Shown here piece by piece: positions 7,588 through 19,206 of a stretch of DNA of 64,000 nt. Below the pieces are notes generated by a model. That model did no database searches, was not told where the DNA came from, and saw nothing but the letters and a program-made list of their open reading frames with translations. This stretch comes from Candidatus Competibacteraceae bacterium (GTDB lineage Bacteria; Pseudomonadota; Gammaproteobacteria; Competibacterales; Competibacteraceae): contig JAPUDV010000063.1 of the NCBI GenBank assembly GCA_027492875.1, positions 1-64,000 of the forward strand, given 5' to 3'. Numbering within the stretch: the first letter of the stretch is position 1; every line of letters begins with the position of its first letter. The translations under genes and the position numbers were made by a program.

Positions 7588-8337
7588 TTAGATGACGTGG
7601 GCTTCGTTGTGCAGCTTGTCCACCAGTTCGGCGACGCTGCCGACCTTGATGCCGGCCTGGCGCTTGGGCGGTTCCTGCACCTTCAGGGTGGTCAGCCGCG
7701 GCGCGACGTCCACGCCCAGATCGGCCGGCTTGAGCACCTCTAGCGGCTTTTTCTTGGCTTTCATGATGTTGGGCAGCTTGACGAAGCGCGGCTCGTTCAG
7801 GCGCAGGTCGGTGGTGACCAGGGCGGGCAGTTTCAGGGCCACCGTTTCCAAGCCACCGTCGACCTCGCGGGTGACCTCGACCGTCCCGTCGCCGAGCGCG
7901 ACCTTGGACGCGAAGGTGCCCTGTGGCCAGCCGAGCAGCGCCGCCAGCATCTGGCCGGTCTGGTTGGCGTCGTCGTCGATGGCCTGCTTGCCGAGAATGA
8001 CCAACTCCGGCTTTTCCTTCTCGACCACGGCCTTGAGCAGCTTGGCCACCGCCAGCGGTTGCAGTTCGGCGTCGGTTTCCACCAGGATGCCGCGGTCGGC
8101 GCCCATCGCCAGCGCGGTGCGGATGGTGTCCTGGCAGGCGGCGACGCCTAGCGAGACCGCCACGATTTCCTGGGCTTTTCCGGTTTCCTGCAGGCGAACC
8201 GCTTCTTCCACGGCGATTTCATCGAACGGGTTCATCGACATCTTGACGTTGGCGGTTTCGACGCCGGTACCGTCCGCTTTCGCTCGTACCTTGACGTTGT
8301 AGTCAACGACCCGCTTTACGGCGACTAGAATCTTCAT
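7588..8337 (-). CDS. etfB: Electron transfer flavoprotein beta subunit
   Basis: The 249-residue AMP-binding partner of EtfA begins [18 protein letters not shown] and contains [39 protein letters not shown] and the ETF-beta signature region [20 protein letters not shown]. The start is supported by AAGG nine bases upstream. It is first in the etfB-etfA-acyl-CoA dehydrogenase series. Confidence 0.97.
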   Translation of the reverse strand: MKILVAVKRVVDYNVKVRAKADGTGVETANVKMSMNPFDEIAVEEAVRLQETGKAQEIVAVSLGVAACQDTIRTALAMGADRGILVETDAELQPLAVAKLLKAVVEKEKPELVILGKQAIDDDANQTGQMLAALLGWPQGTFASKVALGDGTVEVTREVDGGLETVALKLPALVTTDLRLNEPRFVKLPNIMKAKKKPLEVLKPADLGVDVAPRLTTLKVQEPPKRQAGIKVGSVAELVDKLHNEAHVI

Positions 8338-8741
8338 CGTTTACCTTCGCTTGGGAGTGCTCAAATTTTAAGTGGTGGCGCGGGCGCCCGGCCGGGATCG
8401 TGGCGCAAACCCGACCCTTCGAGAACACGCGGCTTTCGGGTTGGATGGTGCATACGGAGTGGCCGGATCAAGGGTGGCGTCGCGCCCGAGGCATTCGAAA
8501 CCACAAATCCGTCCGGGTTGGAGCTTGTTAAGTTATGGTATTTATTCACTCCCGGCGATGCAATGGATTTATTGGTCAAGCCCGGGAGCGTCGGGGGCGC
8601 GGTTTCGTTGCGGCGGCGGTCGATCCGAATGCCTGGAATCCATCTGGGAATTTCCCACTATTCCGCTCGGTCGTGTAGCCTATGCGCCACCGCCGGCAGC
8701 CATGTTGTCCGCCGGAACCTTCACCGCTATCGGAGAAACCC
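8338..8741. other. Divergent intergenic region, no gene seen
   Basis: This 404-bp gap lies between the diverging etfB and MaoC/PhaJ-like genes and should hold both promoters. I see no ORF with a coding look, no clear sigma-70 pair and no structured RNA. Confidence 0.5.
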
Positions 8742-9197
8742 ATGTACCCCACCCACCAAGGTTATAACGACACCCTGCACGGCTACTATCTGGAGGATCT
8801 CCAGGTCGGCATGAGCGCTTCCCACGCCAAAACCGTCACCGAAACCGACGTGGTTCTGTTCGCGGGGCTGACCGGTGATAACAATCCGATCCATTGCAAC
8901 GACGTGTTTGCCACCCAGACGCAGTTCAAGAGCCGCATCGTCCACGGCATGTTCTGCGCCGGGCTGATCTCCTGCGTGGCGGGCACTCGCTTGCCGGGAC
9001 CGGGCTGCGTGTACGTGGACCAGCAACTGCGTTTCAAGGCGCCGGTGCGGATCGGCGATACCGTCACCGCGGTTTGCACCATCCAGGAGATCGTTCCGGA
9101 GCGCCGGCGGGTCATCATGCGCACGATCTGTACCGTGCAGGACAAGGTGGTGGTGGAAGGGAGCGCCACCTTCGTGGTGAACCGTCGCAATTCCTAG
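8742..9197 (+). CDS. MaoC-like (R)-specific enoyl-CoA hydratase, PhaJ-like
   Basis: The 151-residue hot-dog-fold protein likely hydrates trans-2-enoyl-CoA to (R)-3-hydroxyacyl-CoA, linking beta-oxidation to PHA synthesis. The hydratase-2 active-site region is present as FAGLTGDNNPIHCNDVFA (Asp and His), followed by FKSRIVHGMFCAGLIS and the hot-dog strand VYVDQQLRFKAPVRIGDTV. I chose the ATG after CGGAGAAACCC; upstream extensions do not resemble the family. It stands divergent from etfBA and alone. Other MaoC-domain dehydratases cannot be excluded. Confidence 0.82.
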   Translation: MYPTHQGYNDTLHGYYLEDLQVGMSASHAKTVTETDVVLFAGLTGDNNPIHCNDVFATQTQFKSRIVHGMFCAGLISCVAGTRLPGPGCVYVDQQLRFKAPVRIGDTVTAVCTIQEIVPERRRVIMRTICTVQDKVVVEGSATFVVNRRNS

Positions 9198-9216
9198 CGG
9201 CGGGCGGAGCGCCGTT

Positions 9217-11895
<2,679 letters not shown>

Positions 11896-11953
11896 CGGGC
11901 TTCCGTTGGGTGGTGGGCGCGGCGAGCCGGCAAGGCGCGGGAAACCGATGGCG

Positions 11954-12772
11954 CTAGCCGCTGCGGTCGAAAAGCGAGGTCAGGCCCGCCGACAACCGGC
12001 GCAGCCAGGGCGCGCGGTCGCCGGTGACGCCCGCGCGCAACAGAACCAGCGTGGCGTTATCCGCCGTCGTTCCACCGCGTCGCGCCGCCTGTTCGGCCAG
12101 TAACCGGGCGGCGGCGGCCGGACCGTGCTCGGCGGCGACGCTCCAGAGTTCGGTTTCGGCGATGTGCTCCCAGACGCCATCCGAGCACAGCGCCAATAAA
12201 TCGCCCGGCTGGACGGCAAACTGACCCTTGTCGGCCTTGGGGGATTCCTCGCCGCCCAGGCAGCGGTAGAGCCGGTTCTGCGCCGGATGGGTCGCCATCT
12301 GCGATTCGTCGATTTCCCCCATATCCATCAAAAGTTGCACGGCGGAGTGATCGCGGGTGCGCATCAGGCGCCGGCCGCGGCGAAAGTGATAGAGCCGGCT
12401 GTCGCCGAGATTCAGCCAGTGGGCGCGGTCGCGGTCGAGCCAGACCATCACCACGGTGCTACGGGCCGTTTCCGACCGGTGGTTGATGCTGTCGTGCATC
12501 CGCTGGCACAGGTGGTCGAGCGCGGCGGCGGGGTCGACGGGTAGCGGGATCGGTGGGTTCTGGACGAAATCCCGGGCCGCGTCGATGACGAGCTGCGCGC
12601 CCAGAGCGCCGTCGAGATGACCGCCCATGCCGTCGGCCACCACGGCCAACAACGCCTGCTGGCCGGGCAGTTGAAAAATCCCCCAGCGGTCCTGTTGTTC
12701 GTGGCGGCCACCTTGCTGGCTGGCGGCGCCGGGTTCCCACGGGTGGATCGGGCTTGGTTGGATCGGGCTCAC
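11954..12772 (-). CDS. PP2C-family Ser/Thr protein phosphatase
   Basis: The 272-residue metal-dependent phosphatase presumably reverses the kinase encoded 58 bp downstream. Motifs: HEQQDRWG, VVADGMGGHLDGALGA, LNLGDSRLYHFRRGR, RTRDHSAVQLL, LALCSDGVWEHI and DNATLVLL, supplying the metal-binding aspartates. I chose the GTG at 12772 because GGAG stands seven bases before it and the GTG overlaps the TGA of the small upstream ORF. A longer frame to 13021 has no family similarity in its extra 83 residues. Kinase-phosphatase pairs like this often control secretion or cell-envelope processes, but no target is adjacent. Confidence 0.9.
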   Translation of the reverse strand: MSPIQPSPIHPWEPGAASQQGGRHEQQDRWGIFQLPGQQALLAVVADGMGGHLDGALGAQLVIDAARDFVQNPPIPLPVDPAAALDHLCQRMHDSINHRSETARSTVVMVWLDRDRAHWLNLGDSRLYHFRRGRRLMRTRDHSAVQLLMDMGEIDESQMATHPAQNRLYRCLGGEESPKADKGQFAVQPGDLLALCSDGVWEHIAETELWSVAAEHGPAAAARLLAEQAARRGGTTADNATLVLLRAGVTGDRAPWLRRLSAGLTSLFDRSG

Positions 12773-12912
12773 AGCAGTATCTCCGGCGGCCGAGTGGGGT
12801 CGGTGACGGCCGGCGGTGGAACCGGGGCCACGGTGGATGGGCGGACAGGGGTCGCCCGGGCGGGAACCCGGCTGGCGGAACGACGGATGGCGCGAGCATA
12901 TCGTCCGGGCAT
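12769..12912 (-). CDS. Small basic proline-rich ORF coupled to PP2C
   Basis: A 47-residue frame (MPGRYARAIRRSASRVPARA...) sits behind an excellent ribosome binding site, GAGGAGATTTGC then ATG, and its TGA overlaps the GTG start of the phosphatase, the usual arrangement for translational coupling. The product is Arg/Pro rich with no membrane segment. It could be a leader ORF that sets phosphatase translation or a small substrate or partner. I do not recognise a family. Confidence 0.45.
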   Translation of the reverse strand: MPGRYARAIRRSASRVPARATPVRPSTVAPVPPPAVTDPTRPPEILL

Positions 12913-13115
12913 GCAAATCTCCTCGGCAATACTCTGGATAGTCTGATGGGTGGCCGCGGGATGGTTTCCGGCGCCGCGCGGGCGCCGGGTTCGGGTTCGT
13001 TTCCCGCACTCCGGCGACCACGCGATTATCTTACCGTCCCTCGGAGACAAACAATCCAAAATTCCAGTGCCGCCGTCCGGGTCGGGAGGGTCGAGGAGAA
13101 CGCCGTCCGGTGGTC

Positions 13116-13586
13116 CTACAGCAGCTTGAGGATTTCCTCGGCGTGATGGGCGGTGTCGGGGTTGTCGATGATGTGGGCGATGTGATCGCTTTCGTCGATG
13201 AGGAAGGTCATGCGGTTGGCGACGCCGAACAGGTTCATTGCCGTTCCCACCAGTCCACCGCCGCCGCCGCCGATCGCCCCGTAGGCCCGGCTGACGGCGC
13301 CGTCGGTATCGGCCACCAGCGGGAAGGGGAGGTTGTATTTCTCGGTGAAGCGCTGATGAGTCGCAACATCCTGGGTGGAAACGCCCAGAATGGCAGCATC
13401 CTTATTTTGGATTTCCTGGTAGTGGTCGCGCAGGGAGCAGGCTTGCTTGGTACAGCCCGGCGTGTCGTCCATCGGATAAAAGTACAACACCAGCTTTTTG
13501 CCGAAATAGTCGGATAGCTTGACCGTGCTGCCGTCGGTGGTGGTCGCGCTGAATTGGGGGGCGGGGTCGCCAATTTTGAGTTTCAT
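13116..13586 (-). CDS. bcp: Thioredoxin-dependent peroxiredoxin, Bcp/PrxQ type
   Basis: The 156-residue thiol peroxidase reduces hydrogen peroxide and organic hydroperoxides. The peroxidatic Cys lies in FYPMDDTPGCTKQACSLRDH, which also carries the resolving Cys five residues later, as in PrxQ. The family end FLIDESDHIAHIIDNPDTAHHA is present. I took the ATG giving MKLKIGDPAPQF; a longer frame to 13673 adds unrelated residues. A run of glycines (GGGGGG) near residue 118 is unusual but in frame. It is monocistronic, between the signalling genes and the fatty acyl reductase. Confidence 0.93.
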   Translation of the reverse strand: MKLKIGDPAPQFSATTTDGSTVKLSDYFGKKLVLYFYPMDDTPGCTKQACSLRDHYQEIQNKDAAILGVSTQDVATHQRFTEKYNLPFPLVADTDGAVSRAYGAIGGGGGGLVGTAMNLFGVANRMTFLIDESDHIAHIIDNPDTAHHAEEILKLL

Positions 13587-13810
13587 GGTTCTGCTCTCGC
13601 GGGTGGTTTGCAACAAAGGGCCGGTTCGAACCGCGGTTTTGGGATGCGGGCTTGCCCGAAATCGCGCGGACAAGCGCTTGTTCGATGCCGGGCGGGCGGC
13701 GCGATCCGCGCCAGTTTCTTTGACCGGTCGATGTCGGAAAGCGTCCGGATCGCGCGCCGCCTTGAGTAATTATGGCCCATCACCGGGACGATCGCGCCAA
13801 TCGGCGTCGA

Positions 13811-15796
13811 TCACCAGTAAATGCCCCGGGTAAATTGCGCGAAGGAAATCTGCTCCAGCGAAGGCTCCTGGGCATCGGGCTGCTGCCCCTTGGCCGCGTT
13901 CGATTCGGGAAACAGGCGGAACGCGGTGTTCATGATCACGGCGTAGACCTTGGGGGCCAGGGCGTGCAGCACTTGGGCAAAGATGCCGACCCGGGTGGCG
14001 ATGCGCTCTGGCCGATAGATGACCGCCTGCACGATCAGATCGGCCGCCTCCTCCGGGCTGAGGGTGGGCACATGCTGGTAGATCTGGGTCGGCGCGATCA
14101 TTTCGGTGCGCACCAAGGGCATGTTGATGGTGGTGAATTCGATGCCGCTGTCGGAAAATTCGGCCGCCGCGCAGCGCGAAAAAGCGTCCAGCGCCGCCTT
14201 GGAGGCGACATAGGCCGAAAAGCGCGGGGCGTTGCTGAGCACGCCGATCGACGAGATGTTGATGATGTGGCCGCGTTTCTTTTTCAACATGCTGGGGATG
14301 AAGCCCATGATCAGCCGCAGCGCGCCGAAGTAATTGAGCTGCATGGTGCGCTCGTAGTCGTGGAAGCGATCCAGCGAACTCTCGATGGCGCGGCGGATCG
14401 AGCGACCGGCGTTGTTGACCAGGATATCCACTCCGCCGTGATCGTCCAGCACCCGTTGCGCCAGTGCGTCGCAGGAGGCGATGTCGGCGACATCGGCGGT
14501 GTAGATGAACGCCTGGCCGCCGCGCGCCGCGATTTCCCGCTGGGTCTCCAGCAATTTCTCCTCGCTGCGGGCGACGATGAGGGTTTTGGCGCCGGCCTCG
14601 GCGATCTTGATCGCGGCAGCCTTGCCGATGCCGGCGGACGCGCCGGTGATCAGCACCACCTTGCCCTTGATCGCGCCGCTCAGGCTGCGGTCGATGAACA
14701 GATCGGGATCGAGATGGCGCTCCCAGTAGTCCCACAGCCGCCAGGCGTAGGTTTCCAGCGGCGGCACGGCGATGCCGGTGCCCTTGAGCGCCTTGAGGGT
14801 TTCGCGGCAGTCGAAGCGGGTGGGGTAGTTGATCAGGCCCATCACGTCCGGCGGAATGCCGAGATCCTTGAGAATCTGGTCCTTGATGCGCCGCGCCGGT
14901 TTGAGGTGCGCCAGCCCGGTTTTGATAATGTCGGGCACGAAGGCGAACATCAGGGCGTTGACCCGCAGGGTCATTTCCGGGGCATGGGCGGCGCGGGCGA
15001 ACAGGTTGAGGATATCGCCGACCCGGTGCGGGTTGGGGTCCACCAGATGGAAGCACTGGCCGTCCAGTCCGGGTTGGTGGGCGATGTGATCCATGGCGTC
15101 GACGATGAAGTTGACCGGGACCAGATTTAGCCGGCCGCCCTCGATGCCGATCATGGGCATCCACGGTGGCACCAGGTTGCGCAGTTTCTGGATCAGCTTG
15201 AAAAAGTAGTAGGGGCCGTCGATCTTGTCCATCTCGCCGGTGCGCGAGTCGCCGACCACCGCGCCGGGCCGGTAGACCCGCCAGGGACGCGCGCATTCGC
15301 GCCGGACGATGCCTTCGGACTCATGCTTGGTGCGGTAATAGGGATTATCGAGTTCCTCGGCTTCCTCGAACATGTCCTCGCGGAACACGCCTTCGTACAA
15401 GCCGGCGGCGGCGATGGAGCTGGTCAGGTGGAAGCAGCCGGCCTCGACCGCCTCGGCGAAGGCGACCACGTTGCGGGTGCCCTCGATGTTGACTTTTTCC
15501 TGAATCTCGGCGCTGGCCTTGAGATCGTAAATCGCCGCCAAGTGGAACAGGTGGTGAATATGGTTTTTGAGCCGGGCCAGATCGGCATCCGATACCCCCA
15601 ACCGTGGCTGAGTCAGGTCGCCCACGATGGGGAAAGTGCGGTCGGCGGCGGCGCCCCAACGCTGGCGTAATTGCTCCACCATGGGCAGTTCGCGTTCCAG
15701 AATCAGGTAATAAACGTGACCGTCCTGACGCTGAAGCAGCTTTTCGACAAGGCGGCGGCCGATAAAACCGGAAGCGCCGGTTATGAAGTAATTCAT
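13811..15796 (-). CDS. Two-domain fatty acyl-CoA reductase, alcohol-forming
   Basis: The 661-residue protein has the same length and layout as the Marinobacter-type reductase that converts fatty acyl-CoA (or acyl-ACP) through the aldehyde to fatty alcohol with NADPH. The N-terminal extended Rossmann domain has TGASGFIG (6-13) and the YxxxK pair Y153/K157. The second, classical SDR domain has TGASAGIG (384-391), NNAG (461-464) and Y529/K533. Both active sites look intact. It lies 3' of nothing in its own direction and close to a wax ester synthase, an acyl-CoA-binding protein and an acyl-CoA ligase, which supports a role in wax ester formation. Confidence 0.88.
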   Translation of the reverse strand: MNYFITGASGFIGRRLVEKLLQRQDGHVYYLILERELPMVEQLRQRWGAAADRTFPIVGDLTQPRLGVSDADLARLKNHIHHLFHLAAIYDLKASAEIQEKVNIEGTRNVVAFAEAVEAGCFHLTSSIAAAGLYEGVFREDMFEEAEELDNPYYRTKHESEGIVRRECARPWRVYRPGAVVGDSRTGEMDKIDGPYYFFKLIQKLRNLVPPWMPMIGIEGGRLNLVPVNFIVDAMDHIAHQPGLDGQCFHLVDPNPHRVGDILNLFARAAHAPEMTLRVNALMFAFVPDIIKTGLAHLKPARRIKDQILKDLGIPPDVMGLINYPTRFDCRETLKALKGTGIAVPPLETYAWRLWDYWERHLDPDLFIDRSLSGAIKGKVVLITGASAGIGKAAAIKIAEAGAKTLIVARSEEKLLETQREIAARGGQAFIYTADVADIASCDALAQRVLDDHGGVDILVNNAGRSIRRAIESSLDRFHDYERTMQLNYFGALRLIMGFIPSMLKKKRGHIINISSIGVLSNAPRFSAYVASKAALDAFSRCAAAEFSDSGIEFTTINMPLVRTEMIAPTQIYQHVPTLSPEEAADLIVQAVIYRPERIATRVGIFAQVLHALAPKVYAVIMNTAFRLFPESNAAKGQQPDAQEPSLEQISFAQFTRGIYW

Positions 15797-15937
15797 GGTT
15801 TATTGGCTCCTGGCTAAACTGTGCTTTAGTCACAAAAACATTATTATAGAATTGGCTATTCGGAAAATCTTTGTTTTACCGGTAACGGCGACCGGGCCGA
15901 AACGCGGCTAGCTCGGCGGTTGAGGAGGAGACGGTCG

Positions 15938-16423
15938 ATGAGTGGCGGACAATTACTGCTGCTGGTTTGCACCACCGCGCTGGCGTCGAGTCTGGCGACG
16001 CTGGGGTTGATCTGGCTGGTGTTTCAGCGCTGGCTGCGGCCACGGCTGGAATCCCGGCTGGCGGCGTTCGCCGATCTGCTGGAGGCGCGGGTTCGGGCGG
16101 GCGCTGGAGCGGCCGGTCAAGCGTTGCTGGAACCGGTGCGGGCGCGGGTTCAGGCGGGCGTGGAGGATGCGGTGGCCGGACTGTTGCCCCAAGTGCGGGC
16201 GGAGTTGACGGCGGGGGTGCGGGATGCGGCCACGGACAGCCTGCCGGCCTTCCGCGAGGAAGTGCGCGCGGGGTTCACCGAGGCGCTGAGCGCCAGCGCC
16301 TTGCTCGACCGAACCGCGCGCGGGGTAGTGCGCACTGGTTCGTCGCTGGTCGAAAGCGGCTTGAGCCTGCTGCGGCCGCGCCCTGATGATCGCGACGAAC
16401 CGCCGCGCGGAGCCGGTCGATAG
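15938..16423 (+). CDS. Single-pass membrane protein of unknown function
   Basis: The 161-residue protein starts at the ATG after GAGGAGGAGACGGTCG. Residues about 5-29 (LLLLVCTTALASSLATLGLI...) form one membrane helix, followed by a long amphipathic, Ala/Arg/Glu-rich helical region (FADLLEARVRAGAGAAGQAL...) and a charged tail. This resembles proteins with phasin-like or apolipoprotein-like surface helices only in general character. It lies between the fatty acyl-CoA reductase (divergent) and the acyl-CoA-binding protein (convergent). No family was recognised. Confidence 0.7.
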   Translation: MSGGQLLLLVCTTALASSLATLGLIWLVFQRWLRPRLESRLAAFADLLEARVRAGAGAAGQALLEPVRARVQAGVEDAVAGLLPQVRAELTAGVRDAATDSLPAFREEVRAGFTEALSASALLDRTARGVVRTGSSLVESGLSLLRPRPDDRDEPPRGAGR

Positions 16424-16453
16424 CGCGTCTCCCGGGCGGGTCCGGCGTGGGTT

Positions 16454-16714
16454 TCAGATGTTTTTCAGCGACTCGACCAGATCGACGTAGCTTTGCATGG
16501 CTTTTTCCTGGGGCGTACCCTTCAGCTTGGCCCAGGCGTCATGCTTGGCGCGGCCCACCAGATCGGTGAATCCAGGCCGTTTGCCGGAAACGTCTCCGCT
16601 CGAACCCTGCTTGAAGCAGGCGTACAACCGCAACAGGGTATCGTTGTCGGGGCGCTTGCCCAGCGTCTTGCTGTCGGCGACGGCGGTTTGAAAGCGGGCG
16701 GCTAGATCGGACAT
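16454..16714 (-). CDS. Acyl-CoA-binding protein
   Basis: The 86-residue four-helix ACBP holds long-chain acyl-CoA in the cytoplasm. The signature is complete: LGKRPDNDTLLRLYACFKQG, then GFTDLVGRAKHDAWAKLKG and KAMQSYVDLVESL. ACBP is common in eukaryotes and only scattered in bacteria. Its place between a fatty acyl-CoA reductase and a wax ester synthase suggests it buffers their shared substrate. Confidence 0.93.
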   Translation of the reverse strand: MSDLAARFQTAVADSKTLGKRPDNDTLLRLYACFKQGSSGDVSGKRPGFTDLVGRAKHDAWAKLKGTPQEKAMQSYVDLVESLKNI

Positions 16715-17034
16715 GGCGGATGCTCTCGGGTTGGTTTGCCAGTGCGCGCCAGCTTAGTCAATCCGGATGATCGGGCGATTGCATGTAGTGGCTATAATCA
16801 AACTTCATGCGGCGCGCGGTGAAAGTCCGTGCCGGCCAATTTGTTAAAGTCGGCGCCGACCGGCCTCTCTAAAATGGCCAGGTAAATAGGGTTGCGTCGT
16901 TGCGTCGTGCTGGAACGATAAAATACTTCACTGAAAGTAATTCGGTTTCACGTTATGAATGTCGGATCAAGATCGCCCGATGATCTGGATCGATTCCCGA
17001 CGTCCGATGCTCAATCATGATTTGGGATTTCCTC
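16715..17034. other. Intergenic region upstream of wax ester synthase
   Basis: This 320-bp gap between divergent genes contains a perfect TATAAT (16793-16798) but no -35 at a normal distance, and a GC-rich stretch at 16808-16876 that could fold. I see no ORF and no RNA family I can name. Confidence 0.4.
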
Positions 17035-18501
17035 ATGCCGAAGAACAAAGACAGCGAGCGCATCTCGGGAATTGATACCGCCTGGCTGCGAATGGAGCGC
17101 CCGACCAATTTGATGATGATCGCGGGCGTCATGGTTTTTGATCGCCCGCTGGATTACCCGCGATTGAAAGAAATCATCGAAATCCGCTTTTTGAAATATC
17201 CGCGCTTCAGGCAAAAGGTGGTGCAACAATCCGCCGGCGCGCTGTGGGAAAACGATCCTTATTTCGACATCAACCGCCATGTGCTGCGCACCGCGCTGCC
17301 GGGCCGGGCCGACAAGGCCGAGCTGCAAAATCTGGCCAGCGACTTGATGAGTACCCCGCTGGACTTCTCCAAGCCCCTCTGGCAATTCCATCTGGTCGAG
17401 GAGTATCAGGGTGGTAGCGCTTTGATTTTACGCATCCATCACTGCTACGCCGACGGCATCGCCCTGATCCAGGTGTTGCTGTCGCTGACCGATTCCACCG
17501 CCGACGCCCGCCCGGCGCGGACGGACGCGAAAGAATCTCCCGTCCACGGCGGGATCTTCCGGCGCTTCTTCGAGCCGGTGGATAAAATGTTGCACACCAC
17601 CGTCAAGCTGGGACGCGGCCTGATCGAGGAAGGCGCCGGCTTGATCCTGCATCCTTCCCACGCATGGGGTTACGCCCGCAACGGCGTGCGGCTGGCGGCG
17701 GAGATCGCCCGGCTGGCCCTGCTGAGCGACGACTCCAAAACCCGCTACAAGGGGGTGCTGGGCGTGTCCAAGCGGGTCGCCTGGGCCGAACCGCTGTCGC
17801 TGCGGGAGGTGAAGACGGTCGGCAAGGCGTTGGGCGGCTCGGTGAACGACGTGCTGCTGACCTCGGTGGCGGGGGCGTTGCGCGCCTACCTGGTCGAAAA
17901 GGGCGATCCGGTTCCCGAAGATTTGCAGGTGCGGGCCGTGATTCCAGTCAATCTGCGGTCCCGCGAAAAAGCCACTCAGCTGGGCAATTTCTTCGGGCTG
18001 GTCTTCCTGGCGCTGCCGGTCGGGATCGCCAATCCGGTCGAGCGCCTGTACGAAGTGCGCCGGCGGATGGACGAGCTCAAGGAGTCCTACCAGCCGCTTC
18101 TGGCCCTGGGCCTGCTGGGCACGGTGGGCATGGGACCCAACCTGTTGCAGCAGTCGCTGCTGGATATGTTGAGCAACAAGGCCTCGGCGGTCATGACCAA
18201 CGTGCCCGGTCCGCGCCAGCCGCTTTATCTGGCCGGGGCGCCGATTGCCGAGATGATGTTCTGGGTGCCGCAATCGGGCTCCATCGGCATGGGCGTCAGT
18301 ATTCTCAGCTACCACGAACAGGTCCATTTCGGTCTGGCGACCGACCAGAAAATCGTCGCCGATCCGGAGGCCATCATCGGCCGCTTCGCCGGGGAGTTTG
18401 AAAAGCTGCTGTTCGTGACCCTGATGAGCCCGTGGGATCAGACGGAGGATACCCACCAGGTCGAGCCTTCCCTCAAGGCCCTGACCGGCCCGGATCGGTA
18501 A
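17035..18501 (+). CDS. Wax ester synthase/diacylglycerol acyltransferase (WS/DGAT)
   Basis: The 488-residue acyltransferase joins acyl-CoA to a fatty alcohol (wax ester) or diacylglycerol (triacylglycerol) at the membrane or lipid-body surface. The catalytic HHxxxDG is HHCYADG (135-141). PLW occurs in DFSKPLWQFHLVEE, and the conserved second-half motifs GGSVNDVLLTSVAGALR and SNKASAVMTNVPGPRQPLY are present. I chose the ATG with GGGA seven bases upstream; another in-frame ATG lies 18 bp earlier. A phasin-like gene and a patatin-like lipase follow on the same strand, giving a storage-lipid cluster. Confidence 0.93.
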   Translation: MPKNKDSERISGIDTAWLRMERPTNLMMIAGVMVFDRPLDYPRLKEIIEIRFLKYPRFRQKVVQQSAGALWENDPYFDINRHVLRTALPGRADKAELQNLASDLMSTPLDFSKPLWQFHLVEEYQGGSALILRIHHCYADGIALIQVLLSLTDSTADARPARTDAKESPVHGGIFRRFFEPVDKMLHTTVKLGRGLIEEGAGLILHPSHAWGYARNGVRLAAEIARLALLSDDSKTRYKGVLGVSKRVAWAEPLSLREVKTVGKALGGSVNDVLLTSVAGALRAYLVEKGDPVPEDLQVRAVIPVNLRSREKATQLGNFFGLVFLALPVGIANPVERLYEVRRRMDELKESYQPLLALGLLGTVGMGPNLLQQSLLDMLSNKASAVMTNVPGPRQPLYLAGAPIAEMMFWVPQSGSIGMGVSILSYHEQVHFGLATDQKIVADPEAIIGRFAGEFEKLLFVTLMSPWDQTEDTHQVEPSLKALTGPDR

Positions 18502-18687
18502 AAGCCGGTCGGTCGAGCGCGCGGCGGCGCTGTCGCGGGTTCGCGGATATCCCCGAGGGCGTGTGGCGTCGGCCAGCCCGCCTTTAGGGTGTTTATTCTA
18601 AATATTGTCACTAAACTGAACGAAAATGAGGATGGAGGCTGGCGTGAAAATATCACACGGTCCCCAGAGCGTGCACGGGAGCGTTTT

Positions 18688-19095
18688 ATGGTCAAGAAAG
18701 CAAAGGGTAACGCCGACAGTCAGTGGACCCAGTCATCAGTGCGGGAGTCCGCCCATCTAATCTGGCTGGCCGGATTGGGGGCGTTCGCCAAGGTGAGCGC
18801 GGAAGGCGGCAAGTTGTTCGATTCGCTGGTCCAGGAAGGCGAACAAATCGAGAAGCAGACCCGTCGGGCGGCCGATACTCCACTCGAGGTGGCGCGGGAC
18901 AAGACCGATGAAACGCGCACCGAGATGGCCGATACCTGGGACAAGGTCGAACAGCTCTTTGAGGACCGGTTGCTGCGGGTGCTGGGGCGGCTCGGGGTGC
19001 CCGGCCGCGATGATCTGCGCGAACTGGCCCAGAGAGTCGACGCCTTGCAGCGACATATCGACGAATTAGGCAAGGCGCGGGAAAACCAGATCTAG
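18688..19095 (+). CDS. Phasin-like granule-associated protein
   Basis: The 135-residue protein starts MVKKAKGNADSQWTQSSVRE, followed by the phasin-type amphipathic helix HLIWLAGLGAFAKVSAEGGK and a long charged helical region ending in a heptad-like coiled coil (LRELAQRVDALQRHIDELGK). This is the layout of PhaI/PhaF-type polyhydroxyalkanoate granule proteins, which coat storage inclusions. The start follows CGGGAGCGTTTT. Its position directly after WS/DGAT could mean it coats PHA granules, lipid bodies or both. Confidence 0.82.
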   Translation: MVKKAKGNADSQWTQSSVRESAHLIWLAGLGAFAKVSAEGGKLFDSLVQEGEQIEKQTRRAADTPLEVARDKTDETRTEMADTWDKVEQLFEDRLLRVLGRLGVPGRDDLRELAQRVDALQRHIDELGKARENQI

Positions 19096-19206
19096 GAGCA
19101 TCACCCAAAACCCGCGCCAGCGGGTGCGGCGGGCCATGATCGCCGCCTGGCGAGGTGGAGATCGGCGGTTTCCCACCATTTTTCCAGCAGGGTTGACGGA
19201 GGCCAA

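Noticed and set aside
13770-15296. 508-codon minus-strand frame overlapping the acyl reductase in another frame
   Set aside because: The alternative frame is Arg/Pro-rich without motifs, while the 661-residue frame carries two complete SDR domains.
16780-16880. Possible structured RNA or riboswitch upstream of the wax ester synthase
   Set aside because: A few short complementary stretches exist, but no known RNA motif could be matched and the TATAAT has no partner -35.
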